Below are positions 46,349-55,453 of a stretch of DNA of 64,000 nt, piece by piece (position 1 is the first letter of the stretch; each line of letters opens with the position of its first letter). Both the position numbers and the translations under genes were made by a program. Source of the stretch: Modestobacter caceresii (GTDB lineage: Bacteria; Actinomycetota; Actinomycetes; Mycobacteriales; Geodermatophilaceae). The notes beneath the pieces are model-generated. The model was given only the letters and a program-made list of their open reading frames with translations, had not been told where the DNA came from and searched no databases. Where the stretch lies: contig NZ_JPMX01000091.1 of the NCBI RefSeq assembly GCF_000761485.1, positions 153,027 through 217,026 on the forward strand. The letters run 5' to 3'.

Positions 46349-47272
46349 TCAGACGAGGACGTCGGCGACCAAGGCGATCGACAGCAGCGTCATGTAGGTG
46401 ATCGACACCGAGAACAGCCGCATCGGACGGTCCGGGACGTCGGCCTTGATCCGCCGCAGCCAGGCGTGCGACTCCGCGACGTACCAGGCGCCCAGGCCCA
46501 GGGTGGCGACGCCGGTGACCCAACCCAGCTGCGGCGTCGCCGGGACCATGAGCAGCGACGTGCCCAGCGTGCCCCAGGCCCAGGCGACGGACTGGCGCCC
46601 GACGGTGACCGGCCCGGCGACCACCGAGAGCATGGGCACGCCGGCCCGGAAGTAGTCGAAGCGGAAACGGCTGGCCAGCGCCCAGAAGTGCGGCATCTGC
46701 CAGCAGAAGACGATCCCGAAGAAGACGAAGGCGGGCCAGTCCAGCGAACCGGTGACCGCGGCCCAGCCGATGAGCACCGGAGCGGCACCCGGCAGGCCAC
46801 CGAACACGGTGTTGTGCCTGGTGCGGCGCTTGAGCACCATCGTGTAGAGCACCGAGTAGGCGAGCACCGCGGCCGCCGCGAGGGCCGTGGCCAGCGGAGT
46901 GGTGAACAGCCCGAGCAGGACCAGGGAGACCCACGCCAGCAGCACACCGAAGACCAGCGCGTTGCGGGGCGCGATCACCCCGCTGGGGATCGGTCGGTCG
47001 CGGGTGCGCGACATCAGCCGGTCGATGTCCCGGTCGTACCAGCAGTTGATCGTGTTGGCGGCCCCGGCGGCGAGCATGCCGCCGACCAGGGTGGCCACGA
47101 CCAGGCCGGTGCCCGGCCAGCCCCCGGCCGCGAGCATCATCGCCGGCAGCGTGGTGACCAGCAGCAGCTCGACCAGCTTCGGCTTGGTCAGCGACACGTA
47201 GGCCGCCACCGTCGCGCGGGCGGAACGCACCGGCCGGGCGCGACCGACGGAGCGGTCGGCGATCGCCGTCAC
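46349..47272 (-). CDS. ctaB: Protohaem IX farnesyltransferase (haem O synthase)
   Basis: 307 residues, UbiA family, about nine membrane helices. It adds a farnesyl group to haem B, the step before CtaA. The prenyl-diphosphate/Mg site is NCWYDRDIDRLMSRTRDRP near residue 75; the second Asp-rich segment is FRFDYFRAGVPM. The C-terminus RIKADVPDRPMRLFSVSITY is typical. The start GTG at 47272 is supported by similarity. A -10 candidate is found about 80 bases upstream. Confidence 0.95.
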   Translation of the reverse strand: MTAIADRSVGRARPVRSARATVAAYVSLTKPKLVELLLVTTLPAMMLAAGGWPGTGLVVATLVGGMLAAGAANTINCWYDRDIDRLMSRTRDRPIPSGVIAPRNALVFGVLLAWVSLVLLGLFTTPLATALAAAAVLAYSVLYTMVLKRRTRHNTVFGGLPGAAPVLIGWAAVTGSLDWPAFVFFGIVFCWQMPHFWALASRFRFDYFRAGVPMLSVVAGPVTVGRQSVAWAWGTLGTSLLMVPATPQLGWVTGVATLGLGAWYVAESHAWLRRIKADVPDRPMRLFSVSITYMTLLSIALVADVLV

Positions 47273-47352
47273 CGGGGGCCCAGGAGCGCAGCGTCGCGCG
47301 GGCAGCAGGGCACCACGAGGTCCTTCTCCGCCGGGGATGGGGTAGCCCGCCC

Positions 47353-47358
47353 ACTGTA
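47353..47358 (-). promoter_or_regulatory. -10 element of ctaB
   Basis: TACAGT on the minus strand (47358-47353), leader about 75 bases. It is back-to-back with the tkt promoter region. Confidence 0.45.
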
Positions 47359-47393
47359 GCCCGGCCCACCTACGGGGAATGGCCGGACACCAC

Positions 47394-47399
47394 TAGGGT
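47394..47399 (+). promoter_or_regulatory. -10 element for the pentose-phosphate cluster
   Basis: TAGGGT, giving a leader of about 190 bases before tkt. The leader contains a small Arg-rich ORF starting TTG at 47409 (39 codons). The ctaB-tkt intergenic region 47273-47593 holds only these elements. Confidence 0.4.
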
Positions 47400-47593
47400 T
47401 TGATCACGTTGACTCTGCGCGTGATGCGGGTAGGGCGGACGTCGAGGACGACGGCGCGCCCACGCTCACGACCTCCGACCGCGCCGACCGGGGCGGCCGT
47501 GGTGCGCATCGTCGTCCGCCCGGGGTGAACTGCCCCCCGCGCCCCCGGGCGGGTCCGACACCGACCGATCCCCGAGGGAGCTCCGAGCGCCAC

Positions 47594-49825
47594 ATGACCA
47601 GCGACAACGGAACCAAGAGCACCGCAGCCGAGGCCCCCGCCGAGGCCGCCACCGACTCCTCGACCGGCTCGCCCCGCCAGCCCAGCCCGACCCTCCCCGA
47701 GGGCTTCGGTGACCTGGACCGCGCGGCCATCGACACCGCGCGCGTCCTGGCCATGGACGCAGTGCAGAAGGTCGGCAACGGCCACCCCGGCACCGCGATG
47801 AGCATGGCCCCGGTCGCCTACCTGCTGTTCCAGAAGTGGCTCGAGCACGACCCCAGCGACCCGAACTGGGCCGCCCGCGACCGCTTCGTGCTCTCCATGG
47901 GCCACTCCAGCCTGACCCTCTACGTCCAGCTCTACCTCGCCGGTTACGGCCTGGAGCTGGAGGACCTGCAGGCGCTGCGCACCTGGGGCTCGAAGACCCC
48001 GGGCCACCCCGAGGTCGGCCACACCGCCGGCGTCGAGACCACCACCGGCCCGCTGGGCCAGGGCGTCGGCAACGCGGTCGGCATGGCCATGGCCGCCCGC
48101 CGCGAGCGCGGCATGCTGGACCCTGACGCCGCCGAGGGCGAGAGCCTGTTCGACCACACCATCTGGGCCTTCGCCTCCGACGGTGACCTGGAGGAGGGCG
48201 TCAGCGGCGAGGCCTCCTCGCTGGCCGGCACCCAGCAGCTGGGCAACCTCGTCCTGGTCTACGACGACAACAAGATCTCGATCGAGGACGACACCACCGT
48301 CGCCTTCACCGAGGACGTCGGCGCCCGCTACGCCGCCTACGGCTGGCAAGTCCAGCACGTCGACGACGGCGAGGACCTCGCGGCCGTCGACGCCGCCTTC
48401 GCCGCCGCCAAGGCCGAGACCACCCGCCCGTCGATCATCGTGCTCCGCACGGTCATCGGCTGGCCGGCGCCGAACAAGCAGAACACCGGCGCCGTGCACG
48501 GCTCGGCGCTCGGCGACGACGAGGTCAAGGCGACCAAGGAGATCCTCGGGTTCGACCTGGAGAAGTCCTTCGACGTCGCCCCCGAGGTCATCGAGCACAC
48601 CCGCAAGGCCGTCACCCGCGGCCAGCAGGCACACGCCGAGTGGCAGCAGCGGTTCGACGCCTGGACCGCGGCCAACCCCGAGGGCGCCGCCCTGCTGGAG
48701 CGGATGAGCACCCGCACCCTCCCCGAGGGCTGGGCGGAGAAGCTGCCGTCCTGGGACGCCGACCCCAAGGGCGTCGCCACCCGCAAGGCCTCCGGTGAGG
48801 TCCTCGCCGCCCTCTACCCCGAGCTGCCCGAGCTGTGGGGCGGGTCGGCCGACCTGGCCGAGAGCAACAACACCGCGGTCAAGGGCGAGCCCTCGTTCCT
48901 GCCGGCCAGCCGCCAGACCAAGATGTGGTCCGGTGGCCCCTACGGCCGCACGCTGCACTTCGGTGTGCGTGAGCACGCCATGGGCGCGGTCATGAACGGC
49001 ATCGCGCTGCACGGTGGCACCCGCGTCTACGGCGGCACCTTCCTCACGTTCTCCGACTACATGCGTGGCGCGGTGCGGCTGGCCGCCCTCATGCAGCTGC
49101 CGGTCACCTACGTGTGGACCCACGACTCGATCGGCCTGGGCGAGGACGGCCCGACCCACCAGCCGATCGAGCACTACGCCGCGCTGCGCGCCATCCCGGG
49201 CTTGGACTTCGTCCGACCGGCCGACGCCAACGAGACCGCGGTGGCCTGGCGCACGATCCTCGAGCACAACGACCGGCCCGCCGGTCTGGCGCTGTCCCGG
49301 CAGAACCTGCCGGTGTTCGACCGCACCCAGTTCGCCTCGGCGGAGGGCACCGCCAAGGGCGGCTACGTGCTGGCCGAGGCGTCCAACGGCCAGCCGGAGG
49401 TGGTGCTCATGGGCACCGGCTCCGAGGTGCAGATCGCGGTGGCCGCGCGGGAGCAGCTCGAGGCGCAGGGCGTGCCCACCCGGGTCGTGTCCCTGCCCTG
49501 CTGGGAGTGGTTCGCCGAGCAGGACCAGGCCTACCGTGAGCAGGTGCTGCCCCCGTCGGTCAAGGCGCGGGTCAGCGTCGAGGCCGGGGTGCCGATGGGC
49601 TGGCGGGAGTTCGTCGGCGACGCCGGGCGGATCGTCGGGCTCAACCACTACGGCGCCAGCGCGTCCTACTCGAAGCTGTACGAGGAGTTCGGGCTGACCG
49701 AGGACGCCGTCGTCGCAGCTGCACGGGAGAGCATCCAGGCCGCTGCCTCCGGCGCCAACCCGCCGAGCGGTGGCGGCGTCTCCCGCGGCGGGGTCTTCGG
49801 CTCCGACGCCACCGCCGACCACTGA
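47594..49825 (+). CDS. tkt: Transketolase
   Basis: 743 residues. It moves two-carbon units between pentose phosphates using thiamine diphosphate. The TPP/Mg motif is SDGDLEEGVSGEA through YDDNKISIEDDT; GNGHPGTAMSMAPVAYLL and FGVREHAMGAVMNGIALHGG (catalytic Glu) are invariant blocks. The N-terminus has about 35 extra Thr/Ala-rich residues. The frame is open from 47525, but ATG 47594 starts the usual actinobacterial N-terminus. It is the first gene of tkt-tal-zwf-opcA-pgl. A 10-bp hairpin follows the stop. Confidence 0.97.
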   Translation: MTSDNGTKSTAAEAPAEAATDSSTGSPRQPSPTLPEGFGDLDRAAIDTARVLAMDAVQKVGNGHPGTAMSMAPVAYLLFQKWLEHDPSDPNWAARDRFVLSMGHSSLTLYVQLYLAGYGLELEDLQALRTWGSKTPGHPEVGHTAGVETTTGPLGQGVGNAVGMAMAARRERGMLDPDAAEGESLFDHTIWAFASDGDLEEGVSGEASSLAGTQQLGNLVLVYDDNKISIEDDTTVAFTEDVGARYAAYGWQVQHVDDGEDLAAVDAAFAAAKAETTRPSIIVLRTVIGWPAPNKQNTGAVHGSALGDDEVKATKEILGFDLEKSFDVAPEVIEHTRKAVTRGQQAHAEWQQRFDAWTAANPEGAALLERMSTRTLPEGWAEKLPSWDADPKGVATRKASGEVLAALYPELPELWGGSADLAESNNTAVKGEPSFLPASRQTKMWSGGPYGRTLHFGVREHAMGAVMNGIALHGGTRVYGGTFLTFSDYMRGAVRLAALMQLPVTYVWTHDSIGLGEDGPTHQPIEHYAALRAIPGLDFVRPADANETAVAWRTILEHNDRPAGLALSRQNLPVFDRTQFASAEGTAKGGYVLAEASNGQPEVVLMGTGSEVQIAVAAREQLEAQGVPTRVVSLPCWEWFAEQDQAYREQVLPPSVKARVSVEAGVPMGWREFVGDAGRIVGLNHYGASASYSKLYEEFGLTEDAVVAAARESIQAAASGANPPSGGGVSRGGVFGSDATADH

Positions 49826-49839
49826 GCACGTGACCCCGC

Positions 49840-49878
49840 CCCGGGTCCCACCGCCGCACACTCGAGGCGGGACCCGGG
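49840..49878 (+). terminator. Hairpin between tkt and tal
   Basis: CCCGGGTCCC and GGGACCCGGG, a perfect 10-bp stem with a 19-base loop, 15 bases after the tkt stop. Probably a partial terminator or mRNA-stabilising structure, because tal follows on the same strand. Confidence 0.55.
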
Positions 49879-49956
49879 CCGGGTCCACCACCCGTCGACA
49901 ACTCCCGAACGGGCCCCCCACCGAGGGGCCTGACCACACCGACAGGAGGGCATGAC

Positions 49957-51063
49957 ATGGCCCAGAACGAGAACCTGGCACAGCTGTCGAAGGCGGGGGT
50001 CGCCGTCTGGCTCGACGACCTCTCCCGGGACCGCATCCGCAGCGGCAACCTGCAGTCGCTGGTCGACGAGCAGAGCGTCGTCGGCGTCACCACCAACCCG
50101 AGCATCTTCGCCGCGGCGATCAGCGGCTCGAAGTCCTACGACGACCAGCTGCACGCGCTCGCCGTCCGGAAGGTCAGCGTCGAGGAGGCCCTGCGGACCA
50201 TCACGGCCGCCGACGTCCGCGACGCCTGCGACCTGCTCGCGCCGGTCGCGGCCCGGACCGGCCGCGACGGCCGGGTCTCCCTCGAGGTCGCGCCGGGCCT
50301 GGCGCACGACGAGGACGCCACCGCCGCCGAGGCCGCCCACCTGTGGTGGCTCGTCGACCGGCCGAACCTCTTCATCAAGATCCCGGCGACGCAGGCGAGC
50401 CTCCCGGCGATCACCACCTCGATCGCCAAGGGCATCAGCGTCAACGTGACGCTGATCTTCAGCCTCGACCGCTACAAGGCCGTCATGGACGCCTACCTCT
50501 CCGGCCTGGAGCAGCGGCTGGCCGAGGACCCGGAGGCCTCCTTCGAGGGCATCGAGTCGGTGGCGTCGTTCTTCGTGTCCCGGGTGGACAGCGAGATCGA
50601 CAAGCGGCTGGACGCCAGCGGAGCGGACGCCTCGCTCAAGGGCAAGGCCGGCGTGGCCAACGCCCAGCTGGCCTACCAGGCCTACGAGGAGGTCTTCTCC
50701 TCCGACCGCTGGAAGGCGCTGGAGGCCAAGGGTGCGAGCAAGCAGCGCCCGCTGTGGGCCTCCACCGGGGTCAAGAACCCCGACTACTCCGACACCCTGT
50801 ACCTGTCCGAGCTCATCGCCCCGGACACGGTGAACACCATGCCGGAGAAGACGATGCAGGCCTACGCCGACCACGGCCAGGCCGGCACCCCGGTGCAGTC
50901 GGCCTACGCGGACGCCGAGAAGGTCATGCAGGCGGTGGCCGACGCCGGCGTCGACCTCGACGACGTGTTCCGCGTCCTCGAGGACGAGGCCGTGCAGAAG
51001 TTCGTCGACGCCTGGGACGAGCTGACCGGCTCGGTGCAGGAACAGCTGCAGGACAAGGCCTGA
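49957..51063 (+). CDS. tal: Transaldolase
   Basis: 368 residues, TalB-like actinobacterial type. It transfers a dihydroxyacetone unit; the Schiff-base Lys is in [16 protein letters not shown] near residue 137. [19 protein letters not shown] and [19 protein letters not shown] are signature blocks, and [19 protein letters not shown] follows. ATG follows AGGAGG by 5 bases. A hairpin lies before and after the gene. Confidence 0.96.
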   Translation: MAQNENLAQLSKAGVAVWLDDLSRDRIRSGNLQSLVDEQSVVGVTTNPSIFAAAISGSKSYDDQLHALAVRKVSVEEALRTITAADVRDACDLLAPVAARTGRDGRVSLEVAPGLAHDEDATAAEAAHLWWLVDRPNLFIKIPATQASLPAITTSIAKGISVNVTLIFSLDRYKAVMDAYLSGLEQRLAEDPEASFEGIESVASFFVSRVDSEIDKRLDASGADASLKGKAGVANAQLAYQAYEEVFSSDRWKALEAKGASKQRPLWASTGVKNPDYSDTLYLSELIAPDTVNTMPEKTMQAYADHGQAGTPVQSAYADAEKVMQAVADAGVDLDDVFRVLEDEAVQKFVDAWDELTGSVQEQLQDKA

Positions 51064-51068
51064 CCCGC

Positions 51069-51107
51069 CGGGGCCCGGGGGGCGGCACACCCGTCGCCCG
51101 GGCCCCG
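51069..51107 (+). terminator. Terminator-like hairpin after tal
   Basis: CGGGGCCCGGG and CCCGGGCCCCG, a perfect 11-bp stem with a 17-base loop, starting 5 bases after the tal stop. Confidence 0.6.
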
Positions 51108-51143
51108 CGCAGGTCCGCCTGTGCACCACCCTCTGGACACCGT

Positions 51144-51177
51144 CCGCCGTCCGGTCCGGCGCCGCACCGGACGGCGG
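51144..51177 (+). promoter_or_regulatory. Second hairpin in the zwf leader
   Basis: CCGCCGTCCGGT and ACCGGACGGCGG pair over 12 bp with a 10-base loop, ending 30 bases before the zwf ATG. Together with the previous hairpin it may tune the ratio of tal to zwf. No -10 element is clear between them. Confidence 0.45.
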
Positions 51178-51207
51178 CACCCTGCGAGCTGATCGAGGAC
51201 GGACACG

Positions 51208-52731
51208 ATGCCCACCAACCCGTTGCGCGACCCACGGGACCGGCGGCTGCCCCGGGTCCCCGAGCCCTGCGCCCTGGTCGTCTTCGGGATCACCGGGGAC
51301 CTCTCGCGCAAGAAGCTCCTCCCCGCCGTCTACGACCTGGCGAACCGGGGGCTGCTGCCCACCAACTTCGCGCTGCTGGGCTTCGCCCGCCGCGACTGGG
51401 GTGACGTGGAGTTCTCCGAGCTGGCGCGTTCGGCCGCGCGTGAGCACGCCCGCACCCCGTGGCGCGAGGAGGTCTGGGAGCGGCTGGCGAACAGCGTCCG
51501 GTTCGTCCAGGGCTCCTTCGACGACGACGACGCCTTCGACGAGCTGGCCAGCAACCTGGCCGAGCTCGAGGGCAGCCACGGCATCGGCGGCAACGCCGCG
51601 TTCTACCTGTCCATCCCGCCGGCGCTGTTCCCGACCGTGCTGAAGCAGATGCAGCGCACCGGGATGGCCGAGAGCAGCATGGACCGCTGGCGCCGCGTCG
51701 TGGTGGAGAAGCCCTTCGGCACCGACCTGGCCTCCAGCCGCGAGCTGAACGAGCTGGTCGACTCGGTGTTCACCGCCGACGACGTCTTCCGGATCGACCA
51801 CTACCTGGGCAAGGAGACGGTCCAGAACCTGCTGGCCCTCCGCTTCGCGAACTCGATGTTCGAGCCGATCTGGAACGGCCACCACGTCGACTCGGTGCAG
51901 ATCACCATGGCTGAGGACGTCGGCATCGGCGGGCGGGCCGGGTTCTACGAGAAGACCGGCGCGGCTCGCGACGTCCTGCAGAACCACCTGCTCCAGCTCC
52001 TGGCCCTGACCGCCATGGAGGAGCCGGTCGAGTTCTCCGCGGAGGAGATCCGCACCGAGAAGCTCAAGGTCCTCCGGGCGGTCTCCGTCCCCGCGGACGA
52101 CGACATGGTCCAGTTCGCCATCCGCGGCCAGTACGAGCAGGGCTGGCTCGCCGGTCAGCGTGCGTTCGGCTACCGCCAGGAGGAGGGCGTGGCCACCGAC
52201 TCCACCACCGAGACCTACGCCGCCGTCCGGCTCGGCGTGGAGACCCGGCGCTGGGCCGGCGTCCCGTTCTACCTGCGCACCGGCAAGCGGCTGCCCCGCC
52301 GGGTCACCGAGATCGCCCTGGTCTTCAAGCGGGCTCCGCACCTGCCCTTCGCGCCCACCGACACCGAGGAGCTCGGCCACAACCAGCTCGTCATCCGGGT
52401 GCAGCCCGACGAGGGCATGACGCTGAAGTTCGGCTCCAAGGTGCCCGGCAGCGTGATGGAGGTCCGCGACGTCGCGATGGACTTCCTCTACGGCGAGCAG
52501 TTCACCGAGGCGAGCCCCGAGGCCTACGAGCGGCTGCTGCTCGACGTGCTGCTCGGCGACGCCACGCTGTTCCCCCGGAACGCCGAGGTGGAGGCCTCCT
52601 GGGCGGTCATCGACCCGCTCGAGGCGTACTGGGCGTCCACCGAGCCGCACCCGTACCGGGCAGGCGAGTGGGGTCCGCGGGCCGCCGACGCCATGCTCGA
52701 GGCCGACGGCCGCCAGTGGCGCCGACCGTGA
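51208..52731 (+). CDS. zwf: Glucose-6-phosphate 1-dehydrogenase
   Basis: 507 residues. It makes NADPH and 6-phosphogluconolactone. The nucleotide loop is FGITGDLSRKKLLPA (30-44) and the catalytic block is RIDHYLGKETVQNLLALRF. It works with OpcA, encoded next, which actinobacteria need for activity or assembly. There is no pgi gene between tal and zwf, unlike some actinobacterial clusters. GAGGAC precedes the ATG. Confidence 0.97.
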   Translation: MPTNPLRDPRDRRLPRVPEPCALVVFGITGDLSRKKLLPAVYDLANRGLLPTNFALLGFARRDWGDVEFSELARSAAREHARTPWREEVWERLANSVRFVQGSFDDDDAFDELASNLAELEGSHGIGGNAAFYLSIPPALFPTVLKQMQRTGMAESSMDRWRRVVVEKPFGTDLASSRELNELVDSVFTADDVFRIDHYLGKETVQNLLALRFANSMFEPIWNGHHVDSVQITMAEDVGIGGRAGFYEKTGAARDVLQNHLLQLLALTAMEEPVEFSAEEIRTEKLKVLRAVSVPADDDMVQFAIRGQYEQGWLAGQRAFGYRQEEGVATDSTTETYAAVRLGVETRRWAGVPFYLRTGKRLPRRVTEIALVFKRAPHLPFAPTDTEELGHNQLVIRVQPDEGMTLKFGSKVPGSVMEVRDVAMDFLYGEQFTEASPEAYERLLLDVLLGDATLFPRNAEVEASWAVIDPLEAYWASTEPHPYRAGEWGPRAADAMLEADGRQWRRP

Positions 52732-52777
52732 GCGGCCACCCACCCACCGCCCGCGCGACTCCCCAGGAGGGGACCTC

Positions 52778-53998
52778 ATGACCACGCTGTGGGACACCAC
52801 CGGATCCGCGGTGGTCAAGGAACTGGCCGCCCAGCGCCGCACCGGCGGCGCCGTGATGAGCGGGGTGGCACTCACCCTGGTCGTCGTCGCCGACGAGGGC
52901 CGGGTGGCGGAGGCCGAGCAGGCCGCGTCGGCCGCGGCCGAGGTGCACCCCTGCCGGCTGCTGATCGTGGTCCGCCGTCAGGTCGAGGCGCCGGTGCCGC
53001 GGCTGGACGCCGAGGTGCTCATCGGTGGCCGGCTGGGCCCGGGCGAGGCCGTCGTCATGCGGATGTACGGCCGGCTGGGTCTGCACGCGGAGTCCGTCGT
53101 GCTGCCGCTGCTGGCCGCCGACGCCCCCGTCGTCACCTGGTGGCACGAGGCGCCGCCGGAGCAGATCGCCCGGGACGCGCTCGGCGTCATCGCCGACCGC
53201 CGGATCACCGACTCCGCCATGAGCGCCGACCCGGTGGCCGCGCTGCGGACCCGGGCGCACGACTACGCGCCCGGTGACACCGACCTGGCGTGGACCCGCA
53301 GCACCCCGTGGCGGGCGACCTTGGCCTCGACGCTGGACTCGGTCTCCGGTCGCCGTGGCGACTCGGTGCGCGTCCGGGGTGGGCAGGTCGAGGGAGACCC
53401 GGAGAGCGCGACCGCCCAGTTGGTCGCCGGCTGGCTGTCCGCCCGGTGCGGCTGCGACATCCCGGTGGTCGGCACGGCACGGGTGCCCGGGTCCGCCGGC
53501 ATCGACAGCGTCGAGCTGCGACTGGACCAGGACGAGGTGGTCCGGGTGCAGGACGACCGCAAGGGCGGCGCGGTCATCAACCAGCCGTTCCGCCCGGAGG
53601 CGATCGTCGCACTGCCCGACCGCAGTCTCGGTGAGCTGATCGGTGAGGAGCTCCGCCGGCTGGACTCCGACGAGCCGTACAGCGAGGCCCTGGAGGCGGT
53701 GACCGGGGCGGCCGGTCTCTCCGACCGGCCGGCCTGCCGTGACCACGTCTGGTACGACCCCATGCGGCCACAGCAGACCTCCGAGCCGGTCAACGGCAAC
53801 GGCAACGGCAACGGGGCATCGGCCGCGACGCCGGCCCCCACGGTGCCCGACGACTCGGCCGACGCCGACGAGGTGGCCGAGGCCGGCGAGCCCGACTCCC
53901 CCGCCGACGACTCCGCCGAGCAGGGGGCCGTCCAGGCCCCCGACGCACCGTCGGCGGCAGGCGGCAAGGCACCGGCCAGGAAGGCGCGCACGCGATGA
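52778..53998 (+). CDS. opcA: Glucose-6-phosphate dehydrogenase assembly protein OpcA
   Basis: 406 residues. Residues 1-330 match OpcA (MTTLWDTTGSAVVKELAAQR, ADAPVVTWWHEAPPEQIARD, GWLSARCGCDIPVV). The last 75 or so residues are an Asn-Gly repeat and an acidic Ala/Pro/Asp/Glu tail ending in KAPARKARTR, which is not part of the conserved domain. OpcA is an activator of Zwf. The pgl start overlaps its stop (ATGA). Confidence 0.95.
   Translation: MTTLWDTTGSAVVKELAAQRRTGGAVMSGVALTLVVVADEGRVAEAEQAASAAAEVHPCRLLIVVRRQVEAPVPRLDAEVLIGGRLGPGEAVVMRMYGRLGLHAESVVLPLLAADAPVVTWWHEAPPEQIARDALGVIADRRITDSAMSADPVAALRTRAHDYAPGDTDLAWTRSTPWRATLASTLDSVSGRRGDSVRVRGGQVEGDPESATAQLVAGWLSARCGCDIPVVGTARVPGSAGIDSVELRLDQDEVVRVQDDRKGGAVINQPFRPEAIVALPDRSLGELIGEELRRLDSDEPYSEALEAVTGAAGLSDRPACRDHVWYDPMRPQQTSEPVNGNGNGNGASAATPAPTVPDDSADADEVAEAGEPDSPADDSAEQGAVQAPDAPSAAGGKAPARKARTR
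53792..53815 (+). repeat. Hexanucleotide repeat AACGGC in opcA
   Basis: Three AACGGC units followed by AACGGG encode four Asn-Gly pairs at the start of the disordered OpcA tail. A likely site of length variation in multiples of two codons. Confidence 0.75.
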
Positions 53999-54768
53999 GC
54001 CAGCAGGAGGACCAGACGCCCGACGTGGTCGTGCTGCCCGACGCCGACCACCTGGCCCGCTCCGTGGCCTCCGCGCTGGTCGCCCGGCTGGCCGCCGCCC
54101 AGGCCGTGCACGGGACGGCGTCGGTCGTGCTCACCGGCGGGGGCATCGGGACGGCGGTGCTCGAGCGGGTCGCCGCACTGGCCGCCGAGCCCGAGCACGC
54201 CGTCGTCGACTGGGGCCTGGTGGACGTGTGGTGGGGTGACGAGCGCTTCGTGCCGGTCGACCACCCGGACCGCAACGAGCTCGGGGCCCGCGAGTCGCTG
54301 CTGACCAAGGTGGCGCTGGACCCGGAGCGGGTGCACCCGATCCCCTCCTCCGACGCGGGCTTCGACGAGCCGGAGGAGGCAGCGGCCTGGTACGCCGACC
54401 AGCTCGCCGCAGTCGCTGGTGACGGCGAGACGATGCCCCGGATCGACGTGTTGCTGCTGGGCATGGGGCCGGAGGGCCACGTCGCCTCGATCTTCCCGGA
54501 GTCCCCGGCGGCCACCGACGACCGTCCGGTGGTCGCGGTCCGCGACTGTCCGAAGCCGCCGCCGACCCGGGTGAGCCTCGGGTTCACGGCGATCACCGCG
54601 GCGGAGGAGGTCTGGCTGCTGGTCAGCGGCGAGGGCAAGGCCGAGGCCGTCGCCCGGGCGCTGTCCGGCGCCGACCCGGTCCAGCTCCCGGCGGCCGGGG
54701 CGCAGGGCAAGCAGGCCACCCGCTGGCTGCTGGACACCGCAGCGGCCGGCCAGCTCCCCCGCGCCTGA
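53995..54768 (+). CDS. pgl: 6-phosphogluconolactonase
   Basis: 257 residues, NagB/DevB fold. It hydrolyses the lactone made by Zwf. Motifs: ASVVLTGGGIGTAVLERV, DVWWGDERFVPVDHPDRNE and DVLLLGMGPEGHVASIFPES. The ATG start overlaps the opcA stop (ATGA). It is the last gene of the cluster, with a strong terminator 17 bases downstream. Confidence 0.95.
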   Translation: MSQQEDQTPDVVVLPDADHLARSVASALVARLAAAQAVHGTASVVLTGGGIGTAVLERVAALAAEPEHAVVDWGLVDVWWGDERFVPVDHPDRNELGARESLLTKVALDPERVHPIPSSDAGFDEPEEAAAWYADQLAAVAGDGETMPRIDVLLLGMGPEGHVASIFPESPAATDDRPVVAVRDCPKPPPTRVSLGFTAITAAEEVWLLVSGEGKAEAVARALSGADPVQLPAAGAQGKQATRWLLDTAAAGQLPRA

Positions 54769-54784
54769 GCCCAGGACAGCCGAA

Positions 54785-54822
54785 GGCCCGGTCACCCCAG
54801 CTGCTCATGGGGTGACCGGGCC
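54785..54822. terminator. Strong terminator of the pentose-phosphate cluster
   Basis: GGCCCGGTCACCCC and GGGGTGACCGGGCC form a perfect 14-bp stem with a 10-base loop. It sits between the convergent pgl and rbpA genes. Confidence 0.75.
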
Positions 54823-54841
54823 CGGTGACGTGCTGGAACGG

Positions 54842-54892
54842 CCCCGCTGCAGGGTCCCGCCGCGAGCGCGCGAGTGGCGGGGGGCAGCGGGG
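54842..54892 (-). terminator. Terminator hairpin of rbpA
   Basis: CCCCGCTGC and GCAGCGGGG with an inner CCCGCC/GGCGGG stem, 8 bases beyond the rbpA stop on the minus strand. Confidence 0.6.
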
Positions 54893-54899
54893 TCCTTGA

Positions 54900-55241
54900 T
54901 CAGGCGCCGCGACGGGCGCGCAGGCGGCTCAGGGCCTCTTCCAGCAGAGCGTCACCGTCCGCATCCGACCGGCGCTCCCGGACGTAGGCGAGGTGCGTCT
55001 TGTACGGCTCCGTCCGCGGCGCCGGCGGCGGGTTCTGCTGATCGGTCCCGGCCGGGAGCCCGCACCGAGGACAGTCCCAGGTCTCCGGGACGTCGACGTC
55101 CGTCGCGAAGGCGACCCGCGACTCGTGGTTGTTCGCGCACCAGAAGCCGATCCGGTTCCGAGGCGCTGCCTCGCCACGTTCGGCCTCACCCATCGGTCCC
55201 GCACCGACCCGGCTCCCCCGGATCGCGTTCCCACCAGCCAC
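54900..55241 (-). CDS. rbpA: RNA polymerase-binding protein RbpA
   Basis: 113 residues, actinobacteria-specific. It binds the principal sigma factor and RNA polymerase and stabilises open complexes. The N-terminal tail and basic linker are GGNAIRGSRVGAGPMGEAER; the core has CANNHESR and WDCPRCGLPAG, and the sigma-binding region is PYKTHLAYVRERRSDADGDA. GTG 55241 after a G-rich run gives the usual N-terminus; the longer open frame is not needed. The leader contains a perfect inverted repeat. Confidence 0.95.
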   Translation of the reverse strand: MAGGNAIRGSRVGAGPMGEAERGEAAPRNRIGFWCANNHESRVAFATDVDVPETWDCPRCGLPAGTDQQNPPPAPRTEPYKTHLAYVRERRSDADGDALLEEALSRLRARRGA

Positions 55242-55268
55242 GAGAGGCCCCCCTGATCGCTGCCACGT

Positions 55269-55304
55269 CGCGGTGACTGAGTTGATCACCGCGGGGGCAG
55301 TCTA
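55269..55304 (-). promoter_or_regulatory. rbpA promoter and leader inverted repeat
   Basis: TAGACT (55304-55299, minus) is a -10 candidate. The start site would fall next to an inverted repeat CGCGGTGA-N9-TCACCGCG at 55269-55293. A second imperfect repeat, CAGGGT..ACCCTG, lies upstream at 55323-55346. Confidence 0.45.
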
Positions 55305-55406
55305 GGGCCTGACCAGCCCGTTCAGGGTCACGATGTGAACACCCTGTGTGCCGCCACGCGCCCTTGCACCGATGGGAACGATCGCACGGGCCGGCCCGCA
55401 CAGCGG

Positions 55407-55446
55407 CCCTCTCCCGGGGGCCCGCGCCGGGCTCGTGAGGAGAGGG
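55407..55446 (-). terminator. Terminator hairpin of secG
   Basis: CCCTCTCC and GGAGAGGG with an inner GCCCG/CGGGC stem, 8 bases beyond the secG stop. Confidence 0.55.
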
Positions 55447-55453
55447 TCGTTCG

